This document shows positions 37,629 through 47,128 of a stretch of 64,000 nucleotides of DNA, one piece after another. The stretch spans positions 682,001 to 746,000 of the forward strand of contig CAVQEK010000004.1 in NCBI GenBank assembly GCA_963711495.1, read 5' to 3'. The translations under genes were made by a program, and so were the position numbers. A model generated the notes under the pieces. The model had not been told where the DNA came from, did no database searches, and saw only the letters and a program-made list of their open reading frames with translations. Each line of letters starts with the position of its first letter. The first letter of the stretch is position 1. This DNA comes from CAVQEK01 sp963711495. Its GTDB lineage: Bacteria; Bacteroidota; Bacteroidia; Cytophagales; Cyclobacteriaceae.

Positions 37629-40442
37629 TTATCGACTCAAATACAAATTTCTTTCAGAATAAATATTAAGGAAATATTCGTCCAGCAAATCGTTGATGAA
37701 GTAAATGGATTCACCAGTAGATTTCATTTCAGGACCTAACTCCTTATTGACGTTTGGAAATTTATTGAAAGAAAATACAGGTTCCTTAATGGCATATCCA
37801 TTCATATAAGGACTGAATTTAAAATCTTTCAACTTCTTTTCTCCCATCATCACTTTGGTAGCGTAATTTACATAGGGTTCTTTATAGGCCTTACAGATAA
37901 AAGGTACGGTCCTTGAAGCCCTTGGGTTGGCTTCTATCACATATACTTTATCATCTTTCACTACGAACTGAATATTGATCAACCCTACCGTGTTCAACGC
38001 CAGCGCGATCTTTTTGGTATAAGCTTCAATTTGTTGGATAATGAAATCCCCCAGATTATACGGAGGTAGCACTGCATTGGAATCACCAGAGTGAATACCG
38101 GCAGGTTCGATGTGCTGCATGATGCCTATAATGTATACATCTTCTCCATCGCAAATTGCATCTGCTTCCGCTTCGATTGCGCCTTCCAGAAAATGATCCA
38201 AAAGCACTAAATTACCTGGTATATCCTTTAATATTTCTACAACATGTGATTCGAGTTCTTCCTCATTGATCACAATTTTCATGCTTTGGCCACCCAATAC
38301 ATAAGAAGGCCTAACCAGCAAAGGGAACCCGATTTTTTTCGATAATTCCAGGGCATGAGTGGCATCTTCTATGGTGCCGAATTCAGGATAAGGTATATCG
38401 TTGTCTTTGAGCAACTGACTGAAATGTCCTCGATCTTCTGCAAGATCCAATGATTTGTAGTCAGTACCTATAATTTTTATTCCGTAACGTTCGAGCTTTT
38501 CAGCCAATTTTAAGGCAGTCTGTCCTCCCAATTGCACAATGACTCCTTCGGGTTGCTCGTGTAAAATGATATCATAAATATGTTCCCAGAATACAGGCTC
38601 AAAGTAGAGTTTATCTGATACATCAGGGTCGGTAGACACTGTTTCGGGATTGCAATTGATCATGATTGTCTCATAACCACATTCCTTCGCCGCCAGCACA
38701 CCGTGAACACAACAATAGTCGAACTCAATCCCTTGACCAATCCGGTTCGGCCCGCTTCCCAAAATGACAATTTTCTTTTTCTTTGAAGCAATCGACTCAT
38801 TTTCCTCCGAAAAAGTGGAGTAATAATAAGGTGTTTGAGCTTCAAATTCTGCTGCGCAGGTATCTACCAATTTGTAAGTTCTTCGAATATCCAGTTCAAT
38901 ACGGCGGGCATGCACCTGGCTTTCAAGACAACCCAGTAAGTGGGCAATTTGTCGATCGGCATAACCTTTTTGTTTGGCCTCGAGCAATAACTCCCTGGGT
39001 ATACTTTCCAGATCATATTTTTGGATTTCCTTTTCAACGCCGATGAGTTCTTCGATCTGCTTGAGAAACCATTTGTCAATTTTAGTGTATTGTTCAATCG
39101 TATTAAATGGTATTCCCAGTTTGAAGGCATCATAAATATGGAATAGGCGGTTCCAACTGGGGTGTCCCAGACTTTGCAAAATCCTTTCACGGTCGGTCAA
39201 TTCTTTAGCATCGGCGCCAAGCCCATTTCGTTTGATTTCCAGGGATTGACAAGCTTTCTGGAGTGCTTCCTGAAAATTTCTTCCAATTCCCATTACTTCA
39301 CCTACTGATTTCATTGAAAGTCCCAGGCGACGATCTGCTCCCTGAAATTTATCAAAATTCCAGCGGGGTATTTTGACAATGACATAATCCAGGGCAGGCT
39401 CGAAAAATGCGGGAGTGGTTTGTGTAACCTGGTTGGTGATTTCATCCAGATTATAGCCAATGGCCAGTTTTGCCGCTACTTTGGCGATGGGGTAACCAGT
39501 AGCTTTGGACGCCAATGCTGAAGATCTGGATACCCGTGGATTTATTTCTATGCCGATAATGGTATCATCATCTGGATTTACAGCAAATTGCACATTGCAC
39601 CCGCCAGCGAATTTACCAATGCCGTTCATCATTCTAATGGCGAGATCACGCATATGCTGATACACGGTGTCGGGTAATGTCATCGCCGGGGCCACGGTTA
39701 TCGAGTCACCGGTATGAATACCCATGGGGTCAAAATTCTCAATGGAGCAGATGATGATGATATTGCCTAAATTATCCCGCAACAATTCCAATTCATACTC
39801 TTTCCAGCCTAAAATACTTTGTTCAATCAACACTTCGTGAATTGGTGAAGTGTGAAGACCATTGTTCAGCGCTTTATCAAATTCACTTGCAGTGTCAACA
39901 AAACCACCACCAGAACCACCGAGGGTAAAAGATGGCCTGATGACCAGAGGAAAACCAATTTCCTGTGCTATTTCTTTTCCTTGCAGGAAGGATGTGGCGG
40001 TTTTACCCTTACAAACCTTTATCCCCAATTCATTCATTTTTAACCGGAATTTTTCCCGATCTTCAGTGGTTTGTATGGCATTAATATCAACTCCAATGAT
40101 TTTAACACCATATTTATCCCAAATGCCCGCATTATCACAATCGATGGCCAGATTGAGGGCTGTCTGTCCCCCCATGGTGGGCAATACTGCATCTATTTTG
40201 TGTTTTTCAAGAATTTCAATGATGGATTTCTTGTCGAGTGGTTTGAGATAAATATTGTCTGCAGTAACGGGGTCCGTCATAATGGTAGCAGGATTAGAAT
40301 TGATGAGGGTGACCTCAATGCCCTCTTCTCTTAAAGACCTCGCTGCTTGTGAACCGGAATAATCAAACTCACAAGCCTGACCGATGATGATTGGACCACT
40401 TCCTATAATAAGTATTGATTTGATACTCGTATCTCTTGGCAT
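37629..40442 (-). CDS. carB: Carbamoyl-phosphate synthase large chain, without allosteric domain
   Basis: It makes carbamoyl phosphate for pyrimidines and arginine using ammonia passed from CarA. It has 937 residues against about 1070 in E. coli. Two ATP-grasp halves are present, each with its signature (RPSFTLGGSGGGF in the first, RPSYVLGGQSMKIV in the second). Both preATP-grasp starts (SGPIIIGQACEFDYSG and SGPNRIGQGIEFDY) are intact. The protein stops after ELGPEMKSTGESIYFINDLL and a short tail, so the C-terminal MGS-like domain that binds UMP and ornithine is missing. carA is not nearby. The small DUF4834 gene follows by 8 bp. Confidence 0.96.
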   Translation of the reverse strand: MPRDTSIKSILIIGSGPIIIGQACEFDYSGSQAARSLREEGIEVTLINSNPATIMTDPVTADNIYLKPLDKKSIIEILEKHKIDAVLPTMGGQTALNLAIDCDNAGIWDKYGVKIIGVDINAIQTTEDREKFRLKMNELGIKVCKGKTATSFLQGKEIAQEIGFPLVIRPSFTLGGSGGGFVDTASEFDKALNNGLHTSPIHEVLIEQSILGWKEYELELLRDNLGNIIIICSIENFDPMGIHTGDSITVAPAMTLPDTVYQHMRDLAIRMMNGIGKFAGGCNVQFAVNPDDDTIIGIEINPRVSRSSALASKATGYPIAKVAAKLAIGYNLDEITNQVTQTTPAFFEPALDYVIVKIPRWNFDKFQGADRRLGLSMKSVGEVMGIGRNFQEALQKACQSLEIKRNGLGADAKELTDRERILQSLGHPSWNRLFHIYDAFKLGIPFNTIEQYTKIDKWFLKQIEELIGVEKEIQKYDLESIPRELLLEAKQKGYADRQIAHLLGCLESQVHARRIELDIRRTYKLVDTCAAEFEAQTPYYYSTFSEENESIASKKKKIVILGSGPNRIGQGIEFDYCCVHGVLAAKECGYETIMINCNPETVSTDPDVSDKLYFEPVFWEHIYDIILHEQPEGVIVQLGGQTALKLAEKLERYGIKIIGTDYKSLDLAEDRGHFSQLLKDNDIPYPEFGTIEDATHALELSKKIGFPLLVRPSYVLGGQSMKIVINEEELESHVVEILKDIPGNLVLLDHFLEGAIEAEADAICDGEDVYIIGIMQHIEPAGIHSGDSNAVLPPYNLGDFIIQQIEAYTKKIALALNTVGLINIQFVVKDDKVYVIEANPRASRTVPFICKAYKEPYVNYATKVMMGEKKLKDFKFSPYMNGYAIKEPVFSFNKFPNVNKELGPEMKSTGESIYFINDLLDEYFLNIYSERNLYLSR

Positions 40443-40865
40443 AATTAATAATAATAGCGATTTAGTTAATTGGTTTGATTTAAAATTACCTGTTTGAAAA
40501 TCCGGGCAAAGTTATATGAAAATGGGAAGAATGGAAAAGAACAAGGAGGATTCTGGGCATGAAAATATTATAATTTGGCGAATTCGAGACATAAGGATCT
40601 AAGAATTAATTTAAAAATTAAAGAGGGTTGAGTCATTCTGAATCATTCTTACAGACTATTAATGAATTCGCCAGGATAATTTTTTTCATGCCATTGATGA
40701 AAAAATCTGAACACACAATGTGTGGATCATGAATTGGATAACTCAACAAATTGTGGAATATTTCATCAATCCCAGTTGTGGAGAAGCTGGCCAAAATATG
40801 AACTTTAAGGATGTAAACATCAAAGAATCAGAACGTTAAATAATTTTAATTATTATGGCATAAAA
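40443..40865. other. Intergenic region between carB and the 82-residue gene, with inverted repeat
   Basis: These 423 bp lie between divergent genes. A 10-bp perfect inverted repeat, TGGCGAATTC (40576-40585) and GAATTCGCCA (40664-40673), encloses 78 nt. The enclosed part has a near-repeat TCATTCTGAA/TCATTCTTA. This could be a small structured element or leader. A carB -7 box is at 40507-40514. I see no open frame or RNA gene of known type. Confidence 0.5.
40507..40514 (-). promoter_or_regulatory. -7 box for carB
   Basis: TAACTTTG on the minus strand (complement of 40507-40514) fits TAnnTTTG and would give a leader of about 60 nt before carB. Confidence 0.55.
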
Positions 40866-41114
40866 ATGGTTCAAAAGAGAGTACATCAGATCAGAGCGTT
40901 GAAATCATATAAAGATAGGGATGAAAGGAATATTATTGATCTTGATGATTCCATGAAGAAAACATGGGATGGCAGCAATGGCAATGAAAACACAGTGATT
41001 AAAGTATATAAAATCATCAAAGACAACGAAATTATTGGTAACAAAAAATTCACCACATCTTCCGCTAACATGAGAACCATGAAATTTGATGTGCAAAGAA
41101 ATGAATTAAATTAA
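40866..41114 (+). CDS. Orphan 82-residue basic protein
   Basis: It has 82 residues, soluble, Lys/Asn-rich and positively charged (MVQKRVHQIRALKSYKDRD, then TVIKVYKIIKDNEIIGNKKF). There is no signal peptide, helix for the membrane or Cys. A strong intrinsic terminator follows 28 bp after the stop, which supports a real transcript. I recognise no family. The frame could be partly fortuitous in AT-rich DNA, but terminator and composition favour a gene. Confidence 0.55.
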   Translation: MVQKRVHQIRALKSYKDRDERNIIDLDDSMKKTWDGSNGNENTVIKVYKIIKDNEIIGNKKFTTSSANMRTMKFDVQRNELN

Positions 41115-41142
41115 AAATCCCTCCTATATATCAACCCCCTAA

Positions 41143-41175
41143 GAAAAAGGCCTGACCAGGGGCCTTTTTCTTTTA
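41143..41175 (+). terminator. Strong intrinsic terminator after the 82-residue gene
   Basis: GAAAAAGGCC (41143-41152) and GGCCTTTTTC (41161-41170) form a perfect 10-bp stem with an 8-nt loop, followed by TTTTATTT. The stem also ends in T on the other strand, so it could work in both directions. Confidence 0.9.
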
Positions 41176-41471
41176 TTTATCAATCTGGATTCGTAACTAT
41201 TGTTTTTTTGAGTTAGAGATCTTGACGCAAAATTAGGGTTGTTTACAAAATTGATCGTACCTTTTCAATGTTTATTCGGTTAATCAATGGTACTTTTGGT
41301 CTATTCATTCCTTTTTTTCAAATCAAAAATAAAACACTATAAGAGGATTTTCTCCGTTTGAATAAAAATCCAATGAAGATTTCTTTTAATCAGGAAATAT
41401 GGCAAAAATTGCATATTATTAAACTCTGATTACTGGTACCTGATCTATATTATGAATCGCCTCAAGTTGAT
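41176..41471. other. Leader region of the NtrC-type regulator
   Basis: About 296 AT-rich bases. TACTTTTG at 41291-41298 (plus) fits the -7 box and would leave a leader of about 170 nt. A TGGC...TTGC pair at 41400-41412 has the wrong spacing for a sigma-54 promoter. No small frame stands out. Confidence 0.4.
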
Positions 41472-42854
41472 ATGCCGAATATACTGATCGTAGAAGATGA
41501 TCTTACCTTTTTAAAGATCCTCAAAAATTTCCTGGAGAAAAATGGCTTTCGGACCCAGGCTGTAAAAACTGTAGCTTCTGCTTTTGAAAGCTTTAGTAAG
41601 GAAAAATTCGATTTGATTCTCACTGATTACCGCTTGCCTGATGGAGATGGATTGAATATTCTGAAAAGTGTAAAAGAAAAGTATCCCGGACAGAAAGTCA
41701 TGGTCATGACCCGTTATAGTGATCTAAATACGGGCATTAGTTCCATGAAACTCGGCGCACTGGATTTCATTGTGAAACCGATAAATCCGGATGAATTGTT
41801 GATTACGCTCAAAGAAGCGTTGAAAGAAAATACGACAAAAGTAATTGACAATTTAGAAGTAACAGGTAAGCAAAAGGTCACGCTTCCCGGGTATGTCAAA
41901 GGGAAAAGCAAAGTGGCCGCAAAATTACACGACCAGATCAATTTGGTGGCCCCAACGGATATGTCAGTGATCATTCAGGGTGAAAGTGGCACCGGCAAAG
42001 AAATCGTGGCACGGCTCATACATGAAATGAGTTCCAGAAAAAACGGACCATTTATAGCCGTTGATTGTGGCGCCATATCCAACGAAATTGCTTCCAGTGA
42101 ATTGTTTGGCCACCTCAAAGGTTCTTTTACAGGTGCTGTGATGAACAAAACAGGTCAAATGGAAGCCGCCAACAAAGGCACTTTGTTCTTGGATGAAATC
42201 GGAAATTTATCCTATGATGTGCAGGTAAAATTATTGCGTGCCATCCAGGAAAGAAGGATTAAGAAAGTAGGGGACGTAAAGGATGTGAAAATCGATGTGC
42301 GGATCATCGTCGCCAGCAATGAAGATCTGAGAAATAGTATTGCTAAAGGAAAATTCAGAGAAGATCTATTTCATCGATTGAACGAATTCGGCATTTCTGT
42401 GCCGTCATTGAGAGAACGAAAAGCTGATCTCGAAGATTTTACCTGGCATTTTGTTGAACTTTCAAATCAAGAGCTCAACAAAAATGTCCGGTTAATTGAA
42501 GATGATGTTTGGGAAATGATCAGAAATTATAATTGGCCGGGCAATATCCGCGAATTTAAAAATATTATGAAGAGGGCCGTGTTGATGAGTAAGGCTGAAA
42601 CACTTTATTTACAAAGTTTCCCTGAAGATATCGTCCTTGAATCGGAAACGCCAAGAATCCATGAAATAAATGATCATAATACAAGCGGACCTGATTCACC
42701 CGATTTAAAAGAATTGATCAGTCTGAATGAAAGGGAAATGATTATCAGGACCTTGAAAGCCAACAAATACAATAAATCAAAAACGGCCAGGATATTGAAA
42801 ATTGACCGTAAAACACTTTATGCAAAAATCGAGAAATACAATATCGATGCCTGA
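41472..42854 (+). CDS. Sigma-54-dependent response regulator (NtrC family)
   Basis: It activates sigma-54 RNA polymerase after phosphorylation. It has 460 residues. The receiver domain (1-120) has the acidic pair ED and the phospho-acceptor Asp52 in LTDYRLP. The AAA+ domain has Walker A GESGTGKE (170-177), Walker B GTLFLDE (about 236-242) and the arginine-finger region. The sigma-54 contact loop reads GSFTGA (217-222) rather than GAFTGA. A Fis-type helix-turn-helix lies at about 425-458 (NKSKTARILKIDRKTLYAKI). It ends 19 bp from the hybrid kinase gene on the other strand. Confidence 0.95.
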   Translation: MPNILIVEDDLTFLKILKNFLEKNGFRTQAVKTVASAFESFSKEKFDLILTDYRLPDGDGLNILKSVKEKYPGQKVMVMTRYSDLNTGISSMKLGALDFIVKPINPDELLITLKEALKENTTKVIDNLEVTGKQKVTLPGYVKGKSKVAAKLHDQINLVAPTDMSVIIQGESGTGKEIVARLIHEMSSRKNGPFIAVDCGAISNEIASSELFGHLKGSFTGAVMNKTGQMEAANKGTLFLDEIGNLSYDVQVKLLRAIQERRIKKVGDVKDVKIDVRIIVASNEDLRNSIAKGKFREDLFHRLNEFGISVPSLRERKADLEDFTWHFVELSNQELNKNVRLIEDDVWEMIRNYNWPGNIREFKNIMKRAVLMSKAETLYLQSFPEDIVLESETPRIHEINDHNTSGPDSPDLKELISLNEREMIIRTLKANKYNKSKTARILKIDRKTLYAKIEKYNIDA

Positions 42855-42873
42855 CATGTTCTGAACAGATGAT

Positions 42874-45444
42874 TTATACCAACTTTTCAGCTTCCAGGCT
42901 AAAAAACAATTTTTTTCCTTCACGGATAAAAATCTCAAAATCACGAAACGGCAAATCATTGTCATTTACAAGTTGTTTTTCCAATTGTCTGGCATTTTGA
43001 GACATGGTGCTGAATTTGAATTGTCCCAGGCGTGATGCCAGTTTATGCACGATGTTGCGCAGGGCAGGCCGATCCTTCGAATTCAACGCCTCTTCAAGTT
43101 GATTAAAATCGTTTTTGGTTTCTGTTAAAAATTCGTCGATAATATCTTTCAAAAGTGCTTTATCTCCCATGGCAAATTTTTCAATCTCTTCCAGTTGGTC
43201 CTGACCAAGCTTCCATCCATTCTTTTTTACATGTTCGGAGTTTTTATATTGTTCCATGTCAATGCAGAGGTCTTTTGCAATTTGTTGAATGAATTCTTTT
43301 TCCACAATTGGTTTTAATATGAGATCATCAAAACCTGCCTGGCGATAGTAAGCTTCATCGTGCTCAATTAAATTCGCAGTAATGGCAACAATTTTAATAG
43401 GCGTGTTATTGGTATTTTCACGTATTTTTTGACATAAATGCAATCCGCTGCTTCCGCCAAGCTGAATATCAAGCAAACATAGATCTGGCTGTATATTGTT
43501 GCTGAGTACATTTAATGCCGATTCCTCAGCATCAGCATTCAGGACACCGGCCCCGTATTTTTTCAGAATAATGCTGATCAATTTCAGAATAAATGGATCG
43601 TCATCGGCAATCAATATGGTTCTGTCTTTTAACAAATTACCGGGTAACTGGTAATCTTCTGTCTTTTGCGACAAAGGGACACCTTTTTCAAAGCCAAATC
43701 GAAGATTGATTTTAGTGCCTTTGTTGGGCTGACTCTCAATATTCATGTAGCCATTCATCATGTCCACCAGTTTTTTAACAATACCAAGCCCCAAACCAAA
43801 TCCCATTTTTTTCATGGCTGTTGAACCCGATTGATGATAGTCATCATAGATTTTATTCAACTCTTCACTCTTGATGCCCACACCGGAATCCACAATACTT
43901 ATTTTAATAAAGATTTTTGATTCTGTGGTTTCTTGTTTTTTAACACTGAGTTTGATGTAGCCGTTTTCAGTGAATTTGAGCGCATTGTTGAGTAGATTGG
44001 TGATAATTTGTTGCAGCCGGTAAGGGTCACTTTTTACGATGAGGTATTCAATTTCGGGAAGGTTCCAGGTAAATTTTAAATTTTTATTCTTGGCTTTTAG
44101 ACTGTAATCAAGGGCCAGATATTGGAAAAATTCCATTAGGTCGAATGGTTCACTTTTCATTTCCATGATCCCGGAATCTATCCTGGCCAGATCCAGAATT
44201 TCATTGGCCGTTATCAACAGTTGATCAGCCGATTTTTTAATGGATTTGATATAATCATTCTCCTTGTCCCTGAAGAGGTTAGCAAAACCGATAATGGAGG
44301 TGAGGGGGCTTCGAATTTCATGGCTCATTTTTGCCAGAAAATCAAGTTTCGATTTAGCGGCTTGTTCAGCATTTTTCTTGGCATCAAGCAATTCCTGTTG
44401 ATAATAACTGCTCTTCGAGAGATCAACCAATACGGTATACACCAATAAAATGCCCGCCAGCACAAAAAACACTACAATAATTAAGATTAGATTTTTGAAT
44501 CGTTGTGATATTGCATAGGCATGATTGATATCTCGGAAGGTAGAATTCACCGTTGTTTTATTGATTGAAATAAGCAGTGACCTGGCGCTTTCAATGATTT
44601 TATTATTGCGGTTGGTGACTTCCAGTTCAAGTTGGTTGGCCAGGTCGATTGATCTCCTTTCTTCACTGGTTATCTGATCGAGGATGGTGTCAAGCCGGTT
44701 GATGAAATCCTTATTAGACATTAAAACCACAGAATCGGTACTGACGGTCTTCAAAGTGTCTATCTGTTTTTCGGGAACGACGTACATAGTATCCACCAGC
44801 GAGGAGGGTGTTTTTTTTGAGAATAGCCAGGAGAGTTTTTTGAAGAAATTGGGATTTTTGCTTTGCTGGCTGAGTTTATAGAGGGAGTCGATATTGGTGC
44901 GGTCAAAACTGGAGACCCGAACATCAGAAACCGTGGTACGCACCCGATAAGAGCTATCGCGCTTTATTATTGAATCACTGCGCATCTGGTGAGAAAGTTG
45001 TTTGATCAAACGGGTTGTAACCGAATTCATATTGGCCTTACTTTTGGCATTAGCCAGCTTTTCGGAGTCGTTGACCATATCGTGTACCAAAAGCTGAAGG
45101 CTGTCAATTTGAGGACTTAGCGTATTATTTTTTTTCAGTAATCTGGCCAGACTATCAGTCTTAAGTACGATTTGACTGGCAATCTCCTCAATTTTTTGCA
45201 GATCGGCAGGATCATTAGTGATGCTGTATTTCCTATTGAAATTTCCGGTTAAATTGAGGTCGGTCAGGATAGCATGCATTAATTCAACACTTTTATTGGG
45301 AAGGGCAATGCTATTTACTGTACCTAGTATTTTATTGAGGCTTTGCACCGCAATTATACCCGCCGTAATGAGTGCAAGAAATGCGAGAATAGCGCCAATG
45401 AGCACTTTTTTGCGGACTCCCTTAAGAAATTTTACATTCAACAT
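42874..45444 (-). CDS. Hybrid histidine kinase with receiver and Hpt domains
   Basis: This membrane sensor carries a full internal phosphorelay. It has 856 residues. Membrane helices lie at about 14-34 and 318-341, enclosing a roughly 280-residue external sensor that is Ser/Asp-rich and helical. HisKA holds His375 in KMSHEIRSP. The ATPase has N box NLLNNALKFTENG, G1 DSGVGI and G2 GLGLGI. The receiver (about 608-720) has Asp659 in LLDIQLGG. A C-terminal Hpt domain has His800 in IVHKLASRLG. Its phosphate could pass to the convergent NtrC-type regulator, an inference from position only. Confidence 0.93.
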   Translation of the reverse strand: MLNVKFLKGVRKKVLIGAILAFLALITAGIIAVQSLNKILGTVNSIALPNKSVELMHAILTDLNLTGNFNRKYSITNDPADLQKIEEIASQIVLKTDSLARLLKKNNTLSPQIDSLQLLVHDMVNDSEKLANAKSKANMNSVTTRLIKQLSHQMRSDSIIKRDSSYRVRTTVSDVRVSSFDRTNIDSLYKLSQQSKNPNFFKKLSWLFSKKTPSSLVDTMYVVPEKQIDTLKTVSTDSVVLMSNKDFINRLDTILDQITSEERRSIDLANQLELEVTNRNNKIIESARSLLISINKTTVNSTFRDINHAYAISQRFKNLILIIVVFFVLAGILLVYTVLVDLSKSSYYQQELLDAKKNAEQAAKSKLDFLAKMSHEIRSPLTSIIGFANLFRDKENDYIKSIKKSADQLLITANEILDLARIDSGIMEMKSEPFDLMEFFQYLALDYSLKAKNKNLKFTWNLPEIEYLIVKSDPYRLQQIITNLLNNALKFTENGYIKLSVKKQETTESKIFIKISIVDSGVGIKSEELNKIYDDYHQSGSTAMKKMGFGLGLGIVKKLVDMMNGYMNIESQPNKGTKINLRFGFEKGVPLSQKTEDYQLPGNLLKDRTILIADDDPFILKLISIILKKYGAGVLNADAEESALNVLSNNIQPDLCLLDIQLGGSSGLHLCQKIRENTNNTPIKIVAITANLIEHDEAYYRQAGFDDLILKPIVEKEFIQQIAKDLCIDMEQYKNSEHVKKNGWKLGQDQLEEIEKFAMGDKALLKDIIDEFLTETKNDFNQLEEALNSKDRPALRNIVHKLASRLGQFKFSTMSQNARQLEKQLVNDNDLPFRDFEIFIREGKKLFFSLEAEKLV

Positions 45445-45620
45445 GAACTTCTTTGGAATTGCGGTTTGGTAAAATTACAATGGATTTGCCTTATAACCTT
45501 ATTTTAGAACTTTTAGTATAATGCAATCTTAGGATGCTCAATATACAAAATATCCAAGGCATTGAGAATATACCATTCATGTAAGTATGCCGTCAGAAAC
45601 TGTTCCCATGAAATCTTTTC

Positions 45621-47024
45621 TCAAATATTGATGGCCCTGTTGGCTGTAGCGGCCAGGCAGGCTTCTCTGAAAGCCTCCGTATAGGTTGGGTGCGCATGCG
45701 ACATACGGGCAATATCTTCTGCAGCGGCCCGATATTCCATGGCCACAACAGCTTCGGCAATCATGTCGGCAGCCCTGGGTCCTATCATATGTACACCCAG
45801 AATTTCATCGGTCTCCTGGTGCGCAAGTATTTTTATCAGCCCGTCAGTATCCATGCTCGCCCTGGCGCGTCCAAGGGCTTTAAAGGGATAGGATCCCGTT
45901 TTGTAAGGTGTCCCTTTTTCCTTGAGCTGTTCTTCGGTATAGCCTACAGCGGCAACCTCCGGCCATGTATAAACCACACCGGGTATAAGCAGATAGTTAA
46001 TGTGTGGTTTCTGACCGGCGATCGTTTCGGCAACGAAGACACCCTCTTCTTCCGCTTTATGTGCCAACATGGCTCCCTGGATTACATCACCAATGGCGTA
46101 AATATTTTCAGTGTTGGTTCTCAGTTGTTCGTCAACTTCAATTTGACCCCGGGAATTCACTTTTACACCAGCATGTTGTAATTCGAGGCCATCAGTGTAA
46201 GTACGTCTTCCAATGGAAACCAGGCATACATCTCCTTTAATTTCCACGGATTCACCCTGCTGGTTTTCTGCTTTCACAGTTACTGTAGCCCCTTTGGCCG
46301 TCACTTCAGTTACCTTGTGTTTAAAATAATATTCAAAGCCCAACTTTTTCAATACCTTCTGAAGTTCCCGGCCCATGGTTTTGTCCATAGTTGGGATGAG
46401 GCCATCCAGAAATTCTACCACAGTCACTTTAGAACCAAGCCGGGCATACACTGATCCCAGTTCTACCCCGATTACACCGCCGCCAATCACAATCATATGT
46501 TTTGGTACCTGGGTCAGGTTGAGCGCTTCGGTGCTGGTAATAATATGCTTTTTATCCAGTTTAATAAAAGGCAGATTGGCTGGTTTCGAACCTGTGGCGA
46601 TGATGACTTTGGCACTATTTATTGATTGATCTTTGCCATCTTCGGATTTTACATTAATGGTGTTTTTGTCGACAAAAGAACCATGACCATGAAATACATC
46701 GATTTTATTTTTTTTCATAAGAAACTGTACACCATCCACTGTTTGTTTCACCACGCCATTTTTCCGGTTGATCATTTGTCGCAGATCGACTTTGAGATCT
46801 TTCAGTTCGATCCCGTGTTCCTGAAAGTGTGATTTGGCATTATAGAAATGTTCGGAAGAATCCAACAAGGCTTTCGAAGGTATGCATCCAACATTCAGGC
46901 AAGTGCCACCCAATGTATTGTAACGCTCTATGATGGCTGTTTTGAGTCCGAGTTGTGCACAACGGATTGCCGCTACATATCCGCCGGGTCCGGAACCTAT
47001 AATGGTTACATCGTATTTCATCAT
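45621..47024 (-). CDS. lpdA: Dihydrolipoyl dehydrogenase (E3)
   Basis: It reoxidises the lipoyl groups of 2-oxo acid dehydrogenase complexes. The start is set at 47024 because MMKYDVTIIGSGPGGYVAA begins the FAD-binding fold; the open frame runs 19 codons further upstream but that part does not resemble the family. The redox disulfide is GGTCLNVGCIPSK, the NAD-binding site is IGGGVIGVELGSVYARLG and the C-terminal active base is in HAHPTYTEAFREA. It follows sucB by about 100 bp and completes the 2-oxoglutarate dehydrogenase set. Confidence 0.97.
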   Translation of the reverse strand: MMKYDVTIIGSGPGGYVAAIRCAQLGLKTAIIERYNTLGGTCLNVGCIPSKALLDSSEHFYNAKSHFQEHGIELKDLKVDLRQMINRKNGVVKQTVDGVQFLMKKNKIDVFHGHGSFVDKNTINVKSEDGKDQSINSAKVIIATGSKPANLPFIKLDKKHIITSTEALNLTQVPKHMIVIGGGVIGVELGSVYARLGSKVTVVEFLDGLIPTMDKTMGRELQKVLKKLGFEYYFKHKVTEVTAKGATVTVKAENQQGESVEIKGDVCLVSIGRRTYTDGLELQHAGVKVNSRGQIEVDEQLRTNTENIYAIGDVIQGAMLAHKAEEEGVFVAETIAGQKPHINYLLIPGVVYTWPEVAAVGYTEEQLKEKGTPYKTGSYPFKALGRARASMDTDGLIKILAHQETDEILGVHMIGPRAADMIAEAVVAMEYRAAAEDIARMSHAHPTYTEAFREACLAATANRAINI

Positions 47025-47128
47025 CTGGTTATAAAATCGTAAAAATATAGTTGCGCATCGACAGGCTCCAATAAAAAGCAATTTGCCGAAAATTTAATGG
47101 TTCGAATGGAATAATACTTTTTTTTTAG

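Noticed and set aside
41400..41412. TGGC...TTGC pair upstream of the NtrC-type regulator, resembling a sigma-54 promoter
   Set aside because: GG and GC are 8 nt apart here; sigma-54 promoters need 10. The spacing is strict.
47025..47081. N-terminal extension of the dihydrolipoyl dehydrogenase frame
   Set aside because: The FAD-binding fold begins at MMKYDVTIIGSG; the 19 upstream residues look like translated promoter region.
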